Assembly: GCA_034387635.1 (NCBI GenBank)
Contig: JAOANU010000004.1
Span: 1,302,001-1,366,000, forward strand
Length of the DNA stretch: 64,000 bases
From: Rhodosporidiobolus odoratus
Lineage: Eukaryota; Basidiomycota; Microbotryomycetes; Sporidiobolales; Sporidiobolaceae
Direction of reading: 5' to 3'
Shown piece after piece: positions 18,772-28,434 of the stretch. The position numbers and the translations under genes are program-made. The notes beneath the pieces are model-generated. The model worked only from the letters and a program-made list of their open reading frames with translations, searched no databases and was not told the origin of the DNA. How positions within the stretch are numbered: position 1 is the first letter of the stretch; every line of letters begins with the position of its first letter.

Positions 18772-20256
18772 ATGTCTACCGCCGAGCTTCAGAAGCAACT
18801 TGAGGACGCGCAAAGGGCATTGGCGGAGGCTGAACAGGCGAGAGAGGACGCGGAGCAGAGGGCTCAGGAGGCGGCTAGGGTGAAGACGAGTGATTTGACG
18901 GAGGCTTGGAAGAACAGAGATAAGCACGCAAGACGAGAGGGACCCAGGATCGGAGCGAAGGACACGGGTGGGGAAACACTTCCCGTCTACACAATTAAGC
19001 TCTACGACTCCGACCTCAACGTACCCGCCGACCTCTAACGTCTCCTTCAGTGCGAGCAGATCCTCGCTCCCACCGCCTTATTCAACGTCGACGCGATCAA
19101 CTACATGACGACTCACCACTTCGAGTTCCTTCCTTACGCCGACAAGTCCGACAGCGCCGTGACTAGGGCGAAGAACCACCTTGCTTCGTTCGAAAAGGTC
19201 ACCCGCCTCATGCCCCTCCACAAGTTTTTCCCGGCTTTACTCCGTCAAGCAATTTTAGTCGGCAAGGTAGTCGGACTCAAACCCACCGACGAAGACGATA
19301 TCTACAACGACGCGATCCAGCTCGTGACTGATTGCATGGCGAGGGCGACGCGGGCTGGGATGGAGGCAGTTGTGAGGGAATACGCGATCAACAGGCTGGA
19401 CATGTGGGTGGTGAATGTTCAGGGTAAGGTCGGCTGGGAGTCGAATAAGATGGGCGATTGGAATGAGGCGATTTTCCAGATGGCGGCGACGAACATGGGG
19501 GTGATTGCGGGAACGGACACGAGTTTCAAGTCGGAGATTGAGGGGCCCGCGCCTTCGTATTGGGGGAATTTACTTAGAACCGGGTTCTCGACTGCGGGCG
19601 GTAGGGATACGAAGCTCGATAAAGTTATCGAACAGGAGAAGTTTATCGATGCGAAGGTGATCAGGCAGGAGATGCCAAGTGGAGCGATTCCCAGCGCGGC
19701 GGGCTACTCACCCTTCTTCGCCACTAACCCTCTTTACACCTTTCTCGGCCCGGTTCCCCGTAATCTTCCGCCCCCGCGTCCCCAAAATACCTACATCGCT
19801 CCTAACCGCGGCGGCTTCGGACCACCGGCACAACAACAACCTCCTTTCCACCCCCCTCCGCCTTTCCAAGCTCCTCCTTTTCAACAGTTGCCTCCGGCTT
19901 CGGGTCCTAACCGTAATGCCTATACCGCTCCACCTACGCCAACTCTTCCTTATCCCCCACAACAACCGAGAACCGGTCAACAAGCGACGTTTTGTCCCCC
20001 CCGTCTATTCAACGCCTGCCTCCGCTGCCGTCAGAATCACCTCGCGGCCAACTGCCAAGCTAACAACCCCAACACCTTTCTCCCCAATGGTCAGATCATC
20101 CCTCCCTTCGACGTCGCCGGCAAGACCTGGCTTTGCAAGGATCTCAACTACGGAGTCTGCCAGCTCGGCGACGGGTGTAGGAATATTCACGGGTGCTCGC
20201 TTTGCGGGGTCAAAGGTCACGGAGCGTTCGAATGCCGGACTGGACCGCCTCAGTAA
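18772..20256 (+). pseudogene. Gag-like protein of the DIRS element, with one in-frame stop
   Basis: The ATG at 18772 (MSTAELQKQLEDAQRALAE, coiled coil) opens a frame that meets TAA at 19036-19038 and continues in the same frame to 20256. Ignoring that stop the product is about 494 aa: coiled coil, an alpha-helical capsid-like domain (about residues 110-300), a Pro/Gln-rich linker, then three Cys/His clusters. These are CLRCRQNHLAANC, a CCCH-like cluster around CKDLNYGVCQLGDGC, and a zinc knuckle CSLCGVKGHGAFEC of the form C-x2-C-x4-H-x4-C. Zinc knuckles fit a nucleic-acid-binding Gag. The single stop with intact sequence on both sides suggests recent inactivation. Confidence 0.75.
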
Positions 20257-20688
20257 GGACCAACGACTTGAGATGATAAGGAAGGTGTTGCATGTTCCGT
20301 TTCAAACCCTGTACGTTACATCGTTTCGTGCGCTCTTCCTGCTTCGTTTCGTGGGGCGTTTATTCCGTCGCTTCTCGTCGCGCGGTTGGCATCGTGTCAT
20401 GAGGACTTCTCTGTTGATTTGAGGGGATATGTGATCGCGATGGTGCACGGAGACGTTGGCTTGTTTACGCACGATTCCGAGTCAACTCGAAACTTCGTAC
20501 TCGAACTCGTATAGTACTGACTGTGTGCTTCGTCTCTTTTCGTCGTCGTTTCTTCGTTCCGCGTCTTCCAATTCGTTCTCTTGCGGGACTGTCTTCATCG
20601 GAATAGGTGAGTTTGACATTTTGTTTCGCTTCGCTGGGTTTTCGCGGTTAGCTCGTGATTGCGGCTTCGAGGCATACGAACGACGATA
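20257..20688. other. Spacer between gag and RT in the DIRS element
   Basis: About 430 bp follow the gag stop before the nested MITE. Frames are short and none extends the RT domain convincingly. The last 8 bp (20681-20688) are the target-site duplication of the MITE. Confidence 0.5.
20681..20688 (+). repeat. 8-bp target-site duplication, left copy (CGACGATA)
   Basis: Identical to 21440-21447 on the other side of the element at 20689-21439. Confidence 0.9.
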
Positions 20689-21439
20689 TAGAGAATGCCT
20701 TCCCGTGCCCGTCGGTCCCGTGGGACGGGACCGACGGGGCAAAAGCCTCCCTCTCAACCAACGGGATCCGAACCGGGGACGGGGCCCCGATTCTCCCGGT
20801 GGAACGGGGAAAACGGCGTTGTAACGGGCAAACCGGGAGAAAAGGAGAAATACAGACTCGACTTGCGCATTTCTCAATCCAGACTGACAGAAAAGGGAGA
20901 AAGACTTCGTTGACACACACAGGAGAGGCCAACAAAAACCAGAAAGAGAGAGTGCGGCGTAAATGAGCAAGAGCCAGGAGGACGGCGGGAGGACCTCCTC
21001 TCCCCTTCCGCGGAACACTCTGAAGCGGGATCACTGTCTCGCAGGGAGTCTATAGAGGCTCTGGGCCCCAAGATATGCAGCCTGCGATCAGTGGGAGACC
21101 GCACAGGCGGCGTGTGAGAGGTCATTTCGATTGAGAAGGTCATTCTTGCCGGCCTCTTTATAGACCGCTAGTGGGCTTCCCGACGGCGCTGACGTGAAGA
21201 GCGCGTCTCCATCACGCTAAACAAGGTCTAGTATTTACGACTGACATGCTGGAGACGCGTGCGCGTCTGCAAAAGCCGCCGGCACCTCTTCCGACCTCAC
21301 GGGTTCAACGGGAATAACCGGCATTGCAGCGCTTCTCTACGGGGGTGGCCGCCGGGACCGGGTCCCGGTGAGCCCGTATAACCGGGGCGACGGGCCCTCG
21401 TCCCCGTCTCCGCCCCGACGACCGGGAAGGCATTCTCTA
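20689..21439. mobile_element. hAT-like MITE (751 bp) nested in the DIRS element
   Basis: The element begins TAGAGAATGCCTTCCCG and ends in the exact inverse complement of that 17-mer. It is flanked by a perfect 8-bp duplication, CGACGATA. A TAGAG-type terminus with an 8-bp duplication is the hallmark of the hAT superfamily. No transposase frame fits inside, so it is non-autonomous. A perfect 13-bp hairpin stem (20708-20720 with 20726-20738) sits just inside the left end. Its insertion separates the gag and RT parts of the host retrotransposon, so it is younger than that copy. Confidence 0.9.
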
Positions 21440-21447
21440 CGACGATA
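21440..21447 (+). repeat. 8-bp target-site duplication, right copy (CGACGATA)
   Basis: Pairs with 20681-20688. Confidence 0.9.
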
Positions 21448-21522
21448 GGAGGGTCCTGGCGACACAAAGTGCAATGTGGTTCGAAGTCGAGATAACGGAG
21501 GAGCGTTTGACCACTCGATTGA

Positions 21523-23348
21523 CCCGCTTTGGTTCTCTTTCCTTTCTTCCTATATTATCGAAGAATTCCGTCTCGCTTCGAATACTATATGTCTCTGTAC
21601 CACCTCGACCAGGTCGAACGCTTCAAAAAGATACCCTCTTTAATCCGTAACGGCTCTACCTTGGGCATTGTCCCGCTTCCTTCGCCCTCGACTTCCTTCC
21701 TTCCTCCGAATTCCGTTCCGCTTGAAGACGAACACTTTGTTGATGAGAAGCTAGAGAAGTGGAGGGAGAGAGGGAAGATGGTGGGTCCGTTCAGGGTAGA
21801 GGAGGTCGTCGAAGTCGCAGGTCCCATCCAATCTTCTCCAATCAAACTCGTCGATAAAGCGCCGCTTCCTTCACAACCCGTTCGCAAACGCATCGTCGAG
21901 AATTTCTCTTATCCCTATGATCCAGTCCCCTCCTCTCTGCCCGCGGCCAACGACAATCTCAACCCCGACGACTTTGAATGTACCTGGACCCGTCTCTACC
22001 AGCTGAAGAAATTTTATCGCCCGGTTAAGCATTACCCTGAAGCGCGCGTTCTCGGTCTCGACTTCGAGGACTGCTTCGAACACATCTCGCTTCACGAGTC
22101 GGCAAAACCGAGGTTGGTCTTTTACTGGAAGGACAGGGTGGATATTCGGCAGGTGGCGCCGTTTGGGTTAAGGACGACGCCAGGGGAGTCGGGGAATCTC
22201 GTCGATTTTAGGGTGGAGTGTGTGGAGCGTCGCTTTGAAGGGAGGGTTAGGATTATGTCGCAGGTGGATGATCTTTCGGTCGTGGTTTACGATCCTTCGA
22301 TTTCCGACGACGAGATTATCGCTTTCATCGAATCGTTCGGTTGGCACCTCAACAAGGAGAAGATTCAGAGCGGTACTCGTCGACCTACGCATAACGGGAT
22401 CGAATGGGATATGGATGAGCAGACGATGACGTTGCCGAAAGGGAAGTTGGAGAAGTTTGTGGGTAAGCTCGAGGCTATGGAACGCAAAGGGAAGATGGAG
22501 GTGGTGTCGCTTAAGGAGATGGAGTCGTTGACTGGCTCACTTCAATACGTCGCTGCGAGTACGGTTTCGTCTTATCCTTTTTCCGTTTCTCTCGTCGTAA
22601 CTAACTATTCCCTCAAGTCCTACCGCATCTCCGCCCCCGTCTTCGAGTGCTTTACCGTTTCCGCGCTTCCTTCCCCGATGACCGATCCCGACGGCACCTC
22701 CTAGACAAGGAACTCCGTTGTATCCGATGGTGGATCTCTTTTCTTCGCAGCAACGACGTCTCAGCCTCCTTTGCCGAGCTTCCATGTCTATCTCCTCTTT
22801 ATCTCACATGCGACGCTTCGAATTCTGGGATCGGTCTTTTAATTCGCAACGCCGCCCCTCCCTCACCTTCTCTCATCTCTTCTTTCTCCCTTCCCGAAGA
22901 ATGGCGATTGACTCTCGAGGCGTATATTGGTAACCCAGAGGCGTGGGCAGTGGAGGCTACGGTTGAAGCGACGATCAGGCTGGGGGCAAAGGATAGTGTG
23001 GTGATTGTGAAGTCGGACAACGATAACGTGGTGAAGAGTTGGAGCAAGGGTTGGTCAAGGAATGCGCTTCTTAACCTTTCTATCTTCCGTCTGCTTCGTC
23101 TCACCGCCCTTGCGAACATCGCGCTTGTCATTGAATACATCCCTACCGACCTCAATCCCTCGGACCCGGTCTCTCGTTTCCTTTCCGTTCCCGATTCCCT
23201 CGACCTTTCTTCCCTCATCTTCCTATTTACACCACCGGGGACAGTTGGCGGCTCAGATCCATATGCATCCAGCACGCCGTATATTGATGAGCTTGAGAGC
23301 GCGGTCAAGGATGTCGGTGACCCGGATATATCGATGGACGGGCCTTGA
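21523..23348 (+). CDS. Reverse transcriptase-RNase H of the DIRS element
   Basis: The RT part starts near 21550 (FEYYMSLYHLDQVERFKKIP, RNGSTLGI) and holds RVLGLDFEDCFEHI (first catalytic Asp region), QVAPFGLRTTPGESGNLVDF and MSQVDDLSVVVYD, where VDD takes the place of the usual YXDD. A 59-bp intron (22559-22617, GTACGG...CTAAC...AAG) joins GSLQYVAA to ILPHLRPRLRVLYRFRASFP, turning two apparently separate frames into one. RNase H follows with LYLTCDASNSGIGLL (D), EAWAVEATVEATI (E), KSDNDNVVKSW (D) and PTDLNPSDPVSRF (D). The frame ends at 23348. No start codon is assigned: the frame opens after a stop at 21520, and upstream exons may lie before the nested MITE. Confidence 0.8.
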
Positions 23349-23522
23349 AGAGAAGGTGTCGAGAAGAAGATTCGCTTGCAAGTATATAGTTTCCCTCTCA
23401 TACAATGTTACTGTTTCATTCTACGAGTGTGCGGCCTGCAGGGCAATAAGGAATTTGGGTACCCGACGAAATGTTCCTGTATAGGTCGTTTCGCTTTTAC
23501 GTTTCTCTTTCCCATCCTTATC

Positions 23523-25939
23523 ATGCCTCCAAAAATCAATGTGAGCGAGCAAGCCTGGGTTGTTGTCAGAGCTGGACTAACCTGCGTGCGTAGCTCCATC
23601 CCCCGGTCCTCTCGAAACCCACTTCATCCGAATCGACTCGTCAGCAAACCTCATCTCGCCCGAAACTCTCACAACGTACACCGGCTCAAAAGACTTTCCA
23701 GACGGCCGATAGTACTACAAACACGCCTCCCACGACGACACAGCACGTAGCGTTGCGATCGAACACAACTGTAGGCGACGATAAGGACAAGGAGAAGGAG
23801 GTTGACGTACTGGCAGTAGGAGCTACCCCGGGGGAAACAGGTTTGGATAAGGGTGAGGAGCGTTTCGAGAAGAGAAGAGTTTCGACGGTGAGGAGATTCA
23901 CAGGTTTCGGTAATTCTTCGTTGGCGGCGTCGACCTCGACCGGCGAAGCGGAGTCGCCAACGCAACTTCAGGTGAAGGATGGGGGCACTAGACACACCAA
24001 GGAGTACGAGGAAACACCGGCTATGACCCTTGAGGCGGAGCCGGAGGCGAGCTTGGCGTTGTGGTTGGGGACGGAGGAAAGAGAGGAGAGGGATTTGAGC
24101 GGCGATTTTGCAAACTTCTCGCTAGACTCGGAAGCTAAGGAGGCAGATATCCAAGTAGGAGGAGTGGCTAAGATGTGGGAACCTAAGTTGGGCGACGAGG
24201 TGCTCCGTCATGACGAATCTTTCCTTTTCCCCGAAACTTCTGCCGACGACTTCTTTTACGACTCCTTGAACTCCCAAATTAACACAGCCTCCCACACTGC
24301 GGGTTGGCAGCCGCCGCTTCACTCTGAACCCGTACACCAAGCTGCCCCGACTGTTCCCTCCATCGTCGCCGACATCTCTACTTCCTCAAGTTCTCAATCG
24401 TTCCCTACCTATTCCGCGTCGACCGTCAGCGATAACCTCACGCGGCTTTCCTCCAAATTCGCCGCCTCAGTCCCTCGCAATGTTCGCCTTCTCGTTCTCG
24501 CACCGGTCGGTTACGAAGAACACTTTCAGCTTACCCTCGAAGCACGTTGGAAGCTAGCCGATGTCCTCTACAACTCGATCCAGCTAAAACACCTCGAATC
24601 ATGTGCCTTCCTAATCGAACGTTGGCTGAAATTCTGCGAAGTCGAACGCGCCCCTCCCAACAGACGTTTTCCTGCCGAACCCCGTCTCGTCTATGTCTTC
24701 CTAGCCTTCCTCGGCCGTTCTTACTCCATCTCCTACGTCCGCCAACATCTCACCGCACTCAAACTTTGGCACAACATTCACCTCATCCCGTTTCCCCTTG
24801 ATAAAGCGATTTTGAGGCAGGTCATGGCGGGAGTGAAGGGATTGGGACCGACCCCGAAGGAGGATAGGAGGGGCATTACGATGGACGACATTTACTTCGT
24901 TATCAGCCAGCTTAAGAAGGAGAAGGAGGAGAAGCCGGAGGAGGAAGGTATGATGCTGGCGGTTTCGGCGGCGATGACGTTCCTCTTCTTCGCCATGGGG
25001 AGGTGCAAGGATGCCACGGTCGAACGTCAAACGGCGTACAAGGCACCATCGGCAAACTCGACGGCAGTGGTCAAGACTTTCGATCCCAAATACGATCTTC
25101 ATGGCGGATCGTTCGAATTCTTCAAGGAGACAAAGAAGATGCCCCCTCTCGTCCGTATCTCTCTTCCGTTCGACAAGATCAAAAAGAAGGCAGGAGAGAA
25201 GCTCTACCTTACCGAACAACGCGCTTTCTCCGTCTCCGTTGACCCCATCAGCACGCTCAAGGAACACCTTCTCTTCAACCGTCCGTCTCCGACTGACCCA
25301 GCTTTCTCGTTCATCGGTCGTGACGGCAAGACTCGCGTATGGCTCACCAATTCCTTCCTCGTCAAGGAGATCAACGAGATTCTCCAGAAGGCAGGGAGGT
25401 CGAAGATCCATGGCCATTCATTCCGAACCGGCGGCAGCAACTTTTACAAGCTCGCGAAGGTTCACCCGGAGATCATCAAGTCCGTAGCACGTTGGGCTTC
25501 CTCTTCCTCGTACCAGCGCTATCAACGCGACAAAGAAACTACCGCCCGCATGTTCTTGTCGAATCTCAAACCGATCGAAGAGGAGGAGAAGACATTGGAA
25601 GAGGAGGATATTTTCGCAGAAGGCGAGCCGGAGGATGCTTGGTTCGTCTTTCATTCCGTAATCGGTGCCCGCACGAGGCGAGGTGAGTCTCTGCAGCGCA
25701 GAGTCGTCCTGGGTGTTTCGGCGGTGCCTCGCGTCGTCGCTGTGCGAGTCTCGTTGGGAGGCCGCGAGCCTTCGCCGTTCTCCCCAGGCCGGCCGAGTAG
25801 CGAGACAAGAGACGCCTCTCTTTCCCCCAACCCTTCGTTGACCCGTCCTCGTCTTCCGAACAGATCGATCCAGTCTAACGAGCGAGATCGTCGACGCGCC
25901 CGCTTCGCTTCTCCGTTGCAGCGGCTGCGCGAGATCTAG
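23523..25939 (+). CDS. Tyrosine recombinase of the DIRS element
   Basis: ATG 23523 opens a six-codon exon (MPPKIN); a 53-bp intron (23541-23593) joins it to LHPPVLSKPTSS and the long frame to 25939, about 785 aa. The N-terminal half is low-complexity and acidic. A SAM-like core-binding region (about 24540-24850) is followed by the catalytic domain: box I arginine in FLFFAMGRCKDATVER, HGHSFRTGGSNFYKL (H-x-x-R) and VARWASSSSYQRY with the candidate nucleophilic tyrosine. This is the integrase of DIRS elements and resembles Crypton recombinases. The C-terminal 100 residues (after about 25640) are Arg/Pro/Ser-rich and may be read-through into terminal repeat sequence. All catalytic residues seem present. 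Confidence 0.8.
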
Positions 25940-26142
25940 GCTCGTTGCAGCTCGACTGCAGGGAGACTTGAAGTTTTTCTCGACTGCTTGCAATCGGTCG
26001 ATGCAACGGCCAAAGTACAGTGCCGACTCATCGCCAGCTCTTCGACGGCAAAGTCCATTGGCAACTCCTCGGATCTACTTTGTTCCTCCTCATTTTCCTC
26101 CCTTCTCTGCCGTGCCTCTACCTCATATCTTGATCAGCAACG

Positions 26143-26808
26143 ATGCGGCATGGACTTCCTCTCAGCCCGCCACCCACACCGATCCATTACCATACCTTCC
26201 TTCAGCTCCTCGCTTCCTTTCGCGACATTTACTTTGCCCAGGATCTCCTCGAAGGTCGCGACTGGCACGACGATTGCACGACAGCTATTCCTGAACATTA
26301 TTGGGATGGTTTGAGGTTTCGCAATCGACGAGGCGACACGGGTCAGATGGCGCTCAAGGGAACAATGCAGGAGGCCGTGTGGAAGTTGCGTCAGGGCCAT
26401 GAGGTTGACTTGGTAATTTGACACGCTCTTGCCCTACTTGTCTAACTGGGTGGTGTCGTGCTGAACTTTGTCATCCGTCTTCGGGCTGACAGTCACAAGG
26501 TTCGGATCTACGGGAGATAGCGGTGAGTGTTTTCTTTTCTTCCGTGGTTTACGGCCCAATTTATGCTGAGTTGTATGCCTTCGATAACCTCAGCTAAAAT
26601 ACCCACTGGAAGGGGACCTCAGCAACGAGGAAGAGCACGAGCGCGTACATCCGCGATCCTCCTCTCACTGTTTCACTCCATGAGATAACTCTTCCTTCAT
26701 TTCGCTACTCCGCAGTCTCTGTCCCATACCACCCGTCTTGATCCCTTTCGTCCCGGCGCCCGCTCAACTCCCGTCAGTCTACGACCTGCGTACGGGACCA
26801 ACTTTTAG
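26143..26808 (+). CDS. Short-family copy 3, small intron-rich protein of unknown function
   Basis: The ATG at 26143 gives MRHGLPLSPPPTPIHYHTFL; the exon contains AIPEHYWDGLRFRNRRGDTG-QMAL and ends at EVDL with a GTAATT donor. Small exons then give SQGSDLREIA (about 26500-26520) and LKYPLEGDLSNEEEHER (about 26595-26645). The last exon, SLSHTTRLDPFRPGARST, stops at 26808. About 150 aa. It is the closest match to copies 1 and 2 in exon order and core motif. It lies just after the DIRS recombinase gene, so the retrotransposon sits between copies 2 and 3. All frames are open. Confidence 0.65.
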
Positions 26809-27142
26809 CTGAGCCAGCCGTGACACCTCTTTCTCGCAAAAGAAGTAGAATTGGCCTGCAGCGGAGTGGGCGCTCCGGGTAGCGTGGGTTGTATGGGTGT
26901 CAAGGTGGGATTGACAGCATGGAGTGGTACAGGTAGATGAAAGGAGCGTATCCTCCGTGCGCTGGCTAGCGAAGGTGAGATAAACAGCATCTGTCATTCA
27001 TGCAGATAGGCTGATTCGCGTTGGTCATTATCTCTCACTTCGCTGCTTCCTAGTCAACCATCTTGCCGGTCCATGACGCTGAGCTTCTGAAACCGCACGA
27101 ACAGATTGGCCGAAGGAACCGACAAAAACGACAACCTTCTCA
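26809..27142. other. Intergenic
   Basis: No exon supported. The region runs from short-family copy 3 to the target-site duplication of the second MITE. Confidence 0.4.
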
Positions 27143-27150
27143 ACCTGGTC
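27143..27150 (+). repeat. 8-bp target-site duplication, left copy (ACCTGGTC)
   Basis: Identical to 27612-27619. Confidence 0.9.
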
Positions 27151-27611
27151 TAGAGACCTCACCGGAAATTTCCGGAGCGAGAATTTCCGGGTTTCGGGGG
27201 TTTCGGAGGGGTCGACCGGTTTCCGCGTATTTTCCGGGTTCCGGACCCGAAAATCCCGAAAATTCCGGGTTCCGGCTCCGAAATAGACAGTACGGAAGTC
27301 GCTGTGCGTAGCTCCGGCTCGTAGGTAACAAGTGCAATGGTCTAGTCTCATTCCACTGCGCTACCGCACCAGCTATACCGGTCTTGTGTAACATGTCTCT
27401 CTATACAGTCTTTTGCAGGTAGGTAACGCAGCAGGCCCGCCATTTCTACTCCGAAACTTGCGAAACCCGAAATTTCCGGGTCATATACCACCTCAGCCAC
27501 CTCAATCCGGTTTCCGGTTACTTTTCGGATTCCGGAGCCGGAACTTCCGAAAACCACGGAAAGTTCCGGACATCCTAGAAATTCCGCCGGAAAATTCCGG
27601 TGAGGTCTCTA
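27151..27611. mobile_element. hAT-like MITE (461 bp) with CCGGAA-rich interior
   Basis: Termini are TAGAGACCTCACCGGAA and its inverse complement, flanked by the perfect 8-bp duplication ACCTGGTC. There is no coding capacity. The interior holds many copies of TTCCGG/CCGGAA and GGAATTTCCGG-like words in both orientations, the kind of subterminal clusters that hAT transposases bind. It shares only the TAGAGA tip with the 751-bp element at 20689, so the two belong to different MITE families that could use related transposases. Confidence 0.9.
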
Positions 27612-27619
27612 ACCTGGTC
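27612..27619 (+). repeat. 8-bp target-site duplication, right copy (ACCTGGTC)
   Basis: Pairs with 27143-27150. Confidence 0.9.
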
Positions 27620-27778
27620 AATTCTTTTTCTTCTCGAGTGTCGGACCCGCGTTGTTGTACAGAGCAAGAGACTTGTGCAGCTGTCTATATACTTCCCGAT
27701 GACCGCCTAGCACTGCCAGGTTACCCGCTACCTAGAACGGTCGAGCAAGGCCGCCATCATTCTCGAAGAGAGGAAAAA

Positions 27779-27850
27779 TGCTAGCCGGTGCTAGCTAATA
27801 CTCCCCATTTGTTGGTGCTAGCCGGTGCTAGCTAATACTCCCCATTTGTT
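27779..27850. repeat. Tandem duplication, 35-bp unit with 37-bp period
   Basis: Two perfect copies starting TGCTAGCCGGTGCTAGCTAA (27779-27813 and 27816-27850) are separated by GG. Each unit itself holds the word GGTGCTAGC in a near-repeat. There is no coding context; it lies about 580 bp beyond the stop of the minus-strand gene at 28435-31550. Confidence 0.85.
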
Positions 27851-28434
27851 AAGTCTTTTCCCTTGTCTTTATTCCTATACCTTTTCTTCTTCTTTTCTTT
27901 CATTGCCTTCCTCCCGAATCTGTACTGGCATTCCCTTATCCTACAGCCTAATACACCTTCCCGCCTCGACGTCGGATGGTTAAGGACAACGGAATGGGAA
28001 TGTTGAATGATTGGTCGGACTTGTAGCTCGAAGGAGGCTTCTCGCTCTTCTTTTTCTTTAGCTTTAGCAACGAGGGTTTCATCACTGTTACCTTTGTTCT
28101 TGCGCTCAGTGCTACTTCCGTAAACCCTACATCTCGCTGGTTCCGCGGCCTCCCACCTGGTCGACGTCGCTGGCCCCAGCAAAAAAAGCAAGTTCGAGGC
28201 CTTGGCGAGTGTTTAGACGAGCTGGTCCTCTCGAGCACGCGGACAGACAAGCAAATATTACTGTAGTAGCTGATGTAGAACAAAAAGACCAGGAAGCGCC
28301 GGGAAAATAATCGACATGGTAAAAGCACAGAAGCACGAAAAAAAGGCGAGCGAGCCGGATTCGAGCTTAAGCGAGCCTTCAGAGAGCTGACACGCAGAAT
28401 GAGAGATGTAGGTAAGCAGTTTGAGAACAGGGCG

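Larger units (their letters stand above)
18717..25939 (+). mobile_element. DIRS-like (tyrosine-recombinase) retrotransposon
   Basis: The gene order is gag, reverse transcriptase-RNase H, tyrosine recombinase, all on the plus strand, with no aspartic protease and no DDE integrase. That set defines DIRS-order elements, which copy themselves by reverse transcription and insert a circular DNA by site-specific recombination. The outer limits given are those of the readable parts; the split direct or inverted terminal repeats expected of this order were not found by eye. The element is interrupted by a hAT-like MITE at 20689-21439 and has a stop in gag, so this copy is probably inactive on its own. 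Confidence 0.85.

Noticed and set aside
16723..26142. Terminal repeats of the DIRS element
   Set aside because: I compared the DNA before 18772 with that after 25640 in both orientations by eye and found only words of about 10 bp (for example GAAGGCTCGC), not enough to call a repeat.
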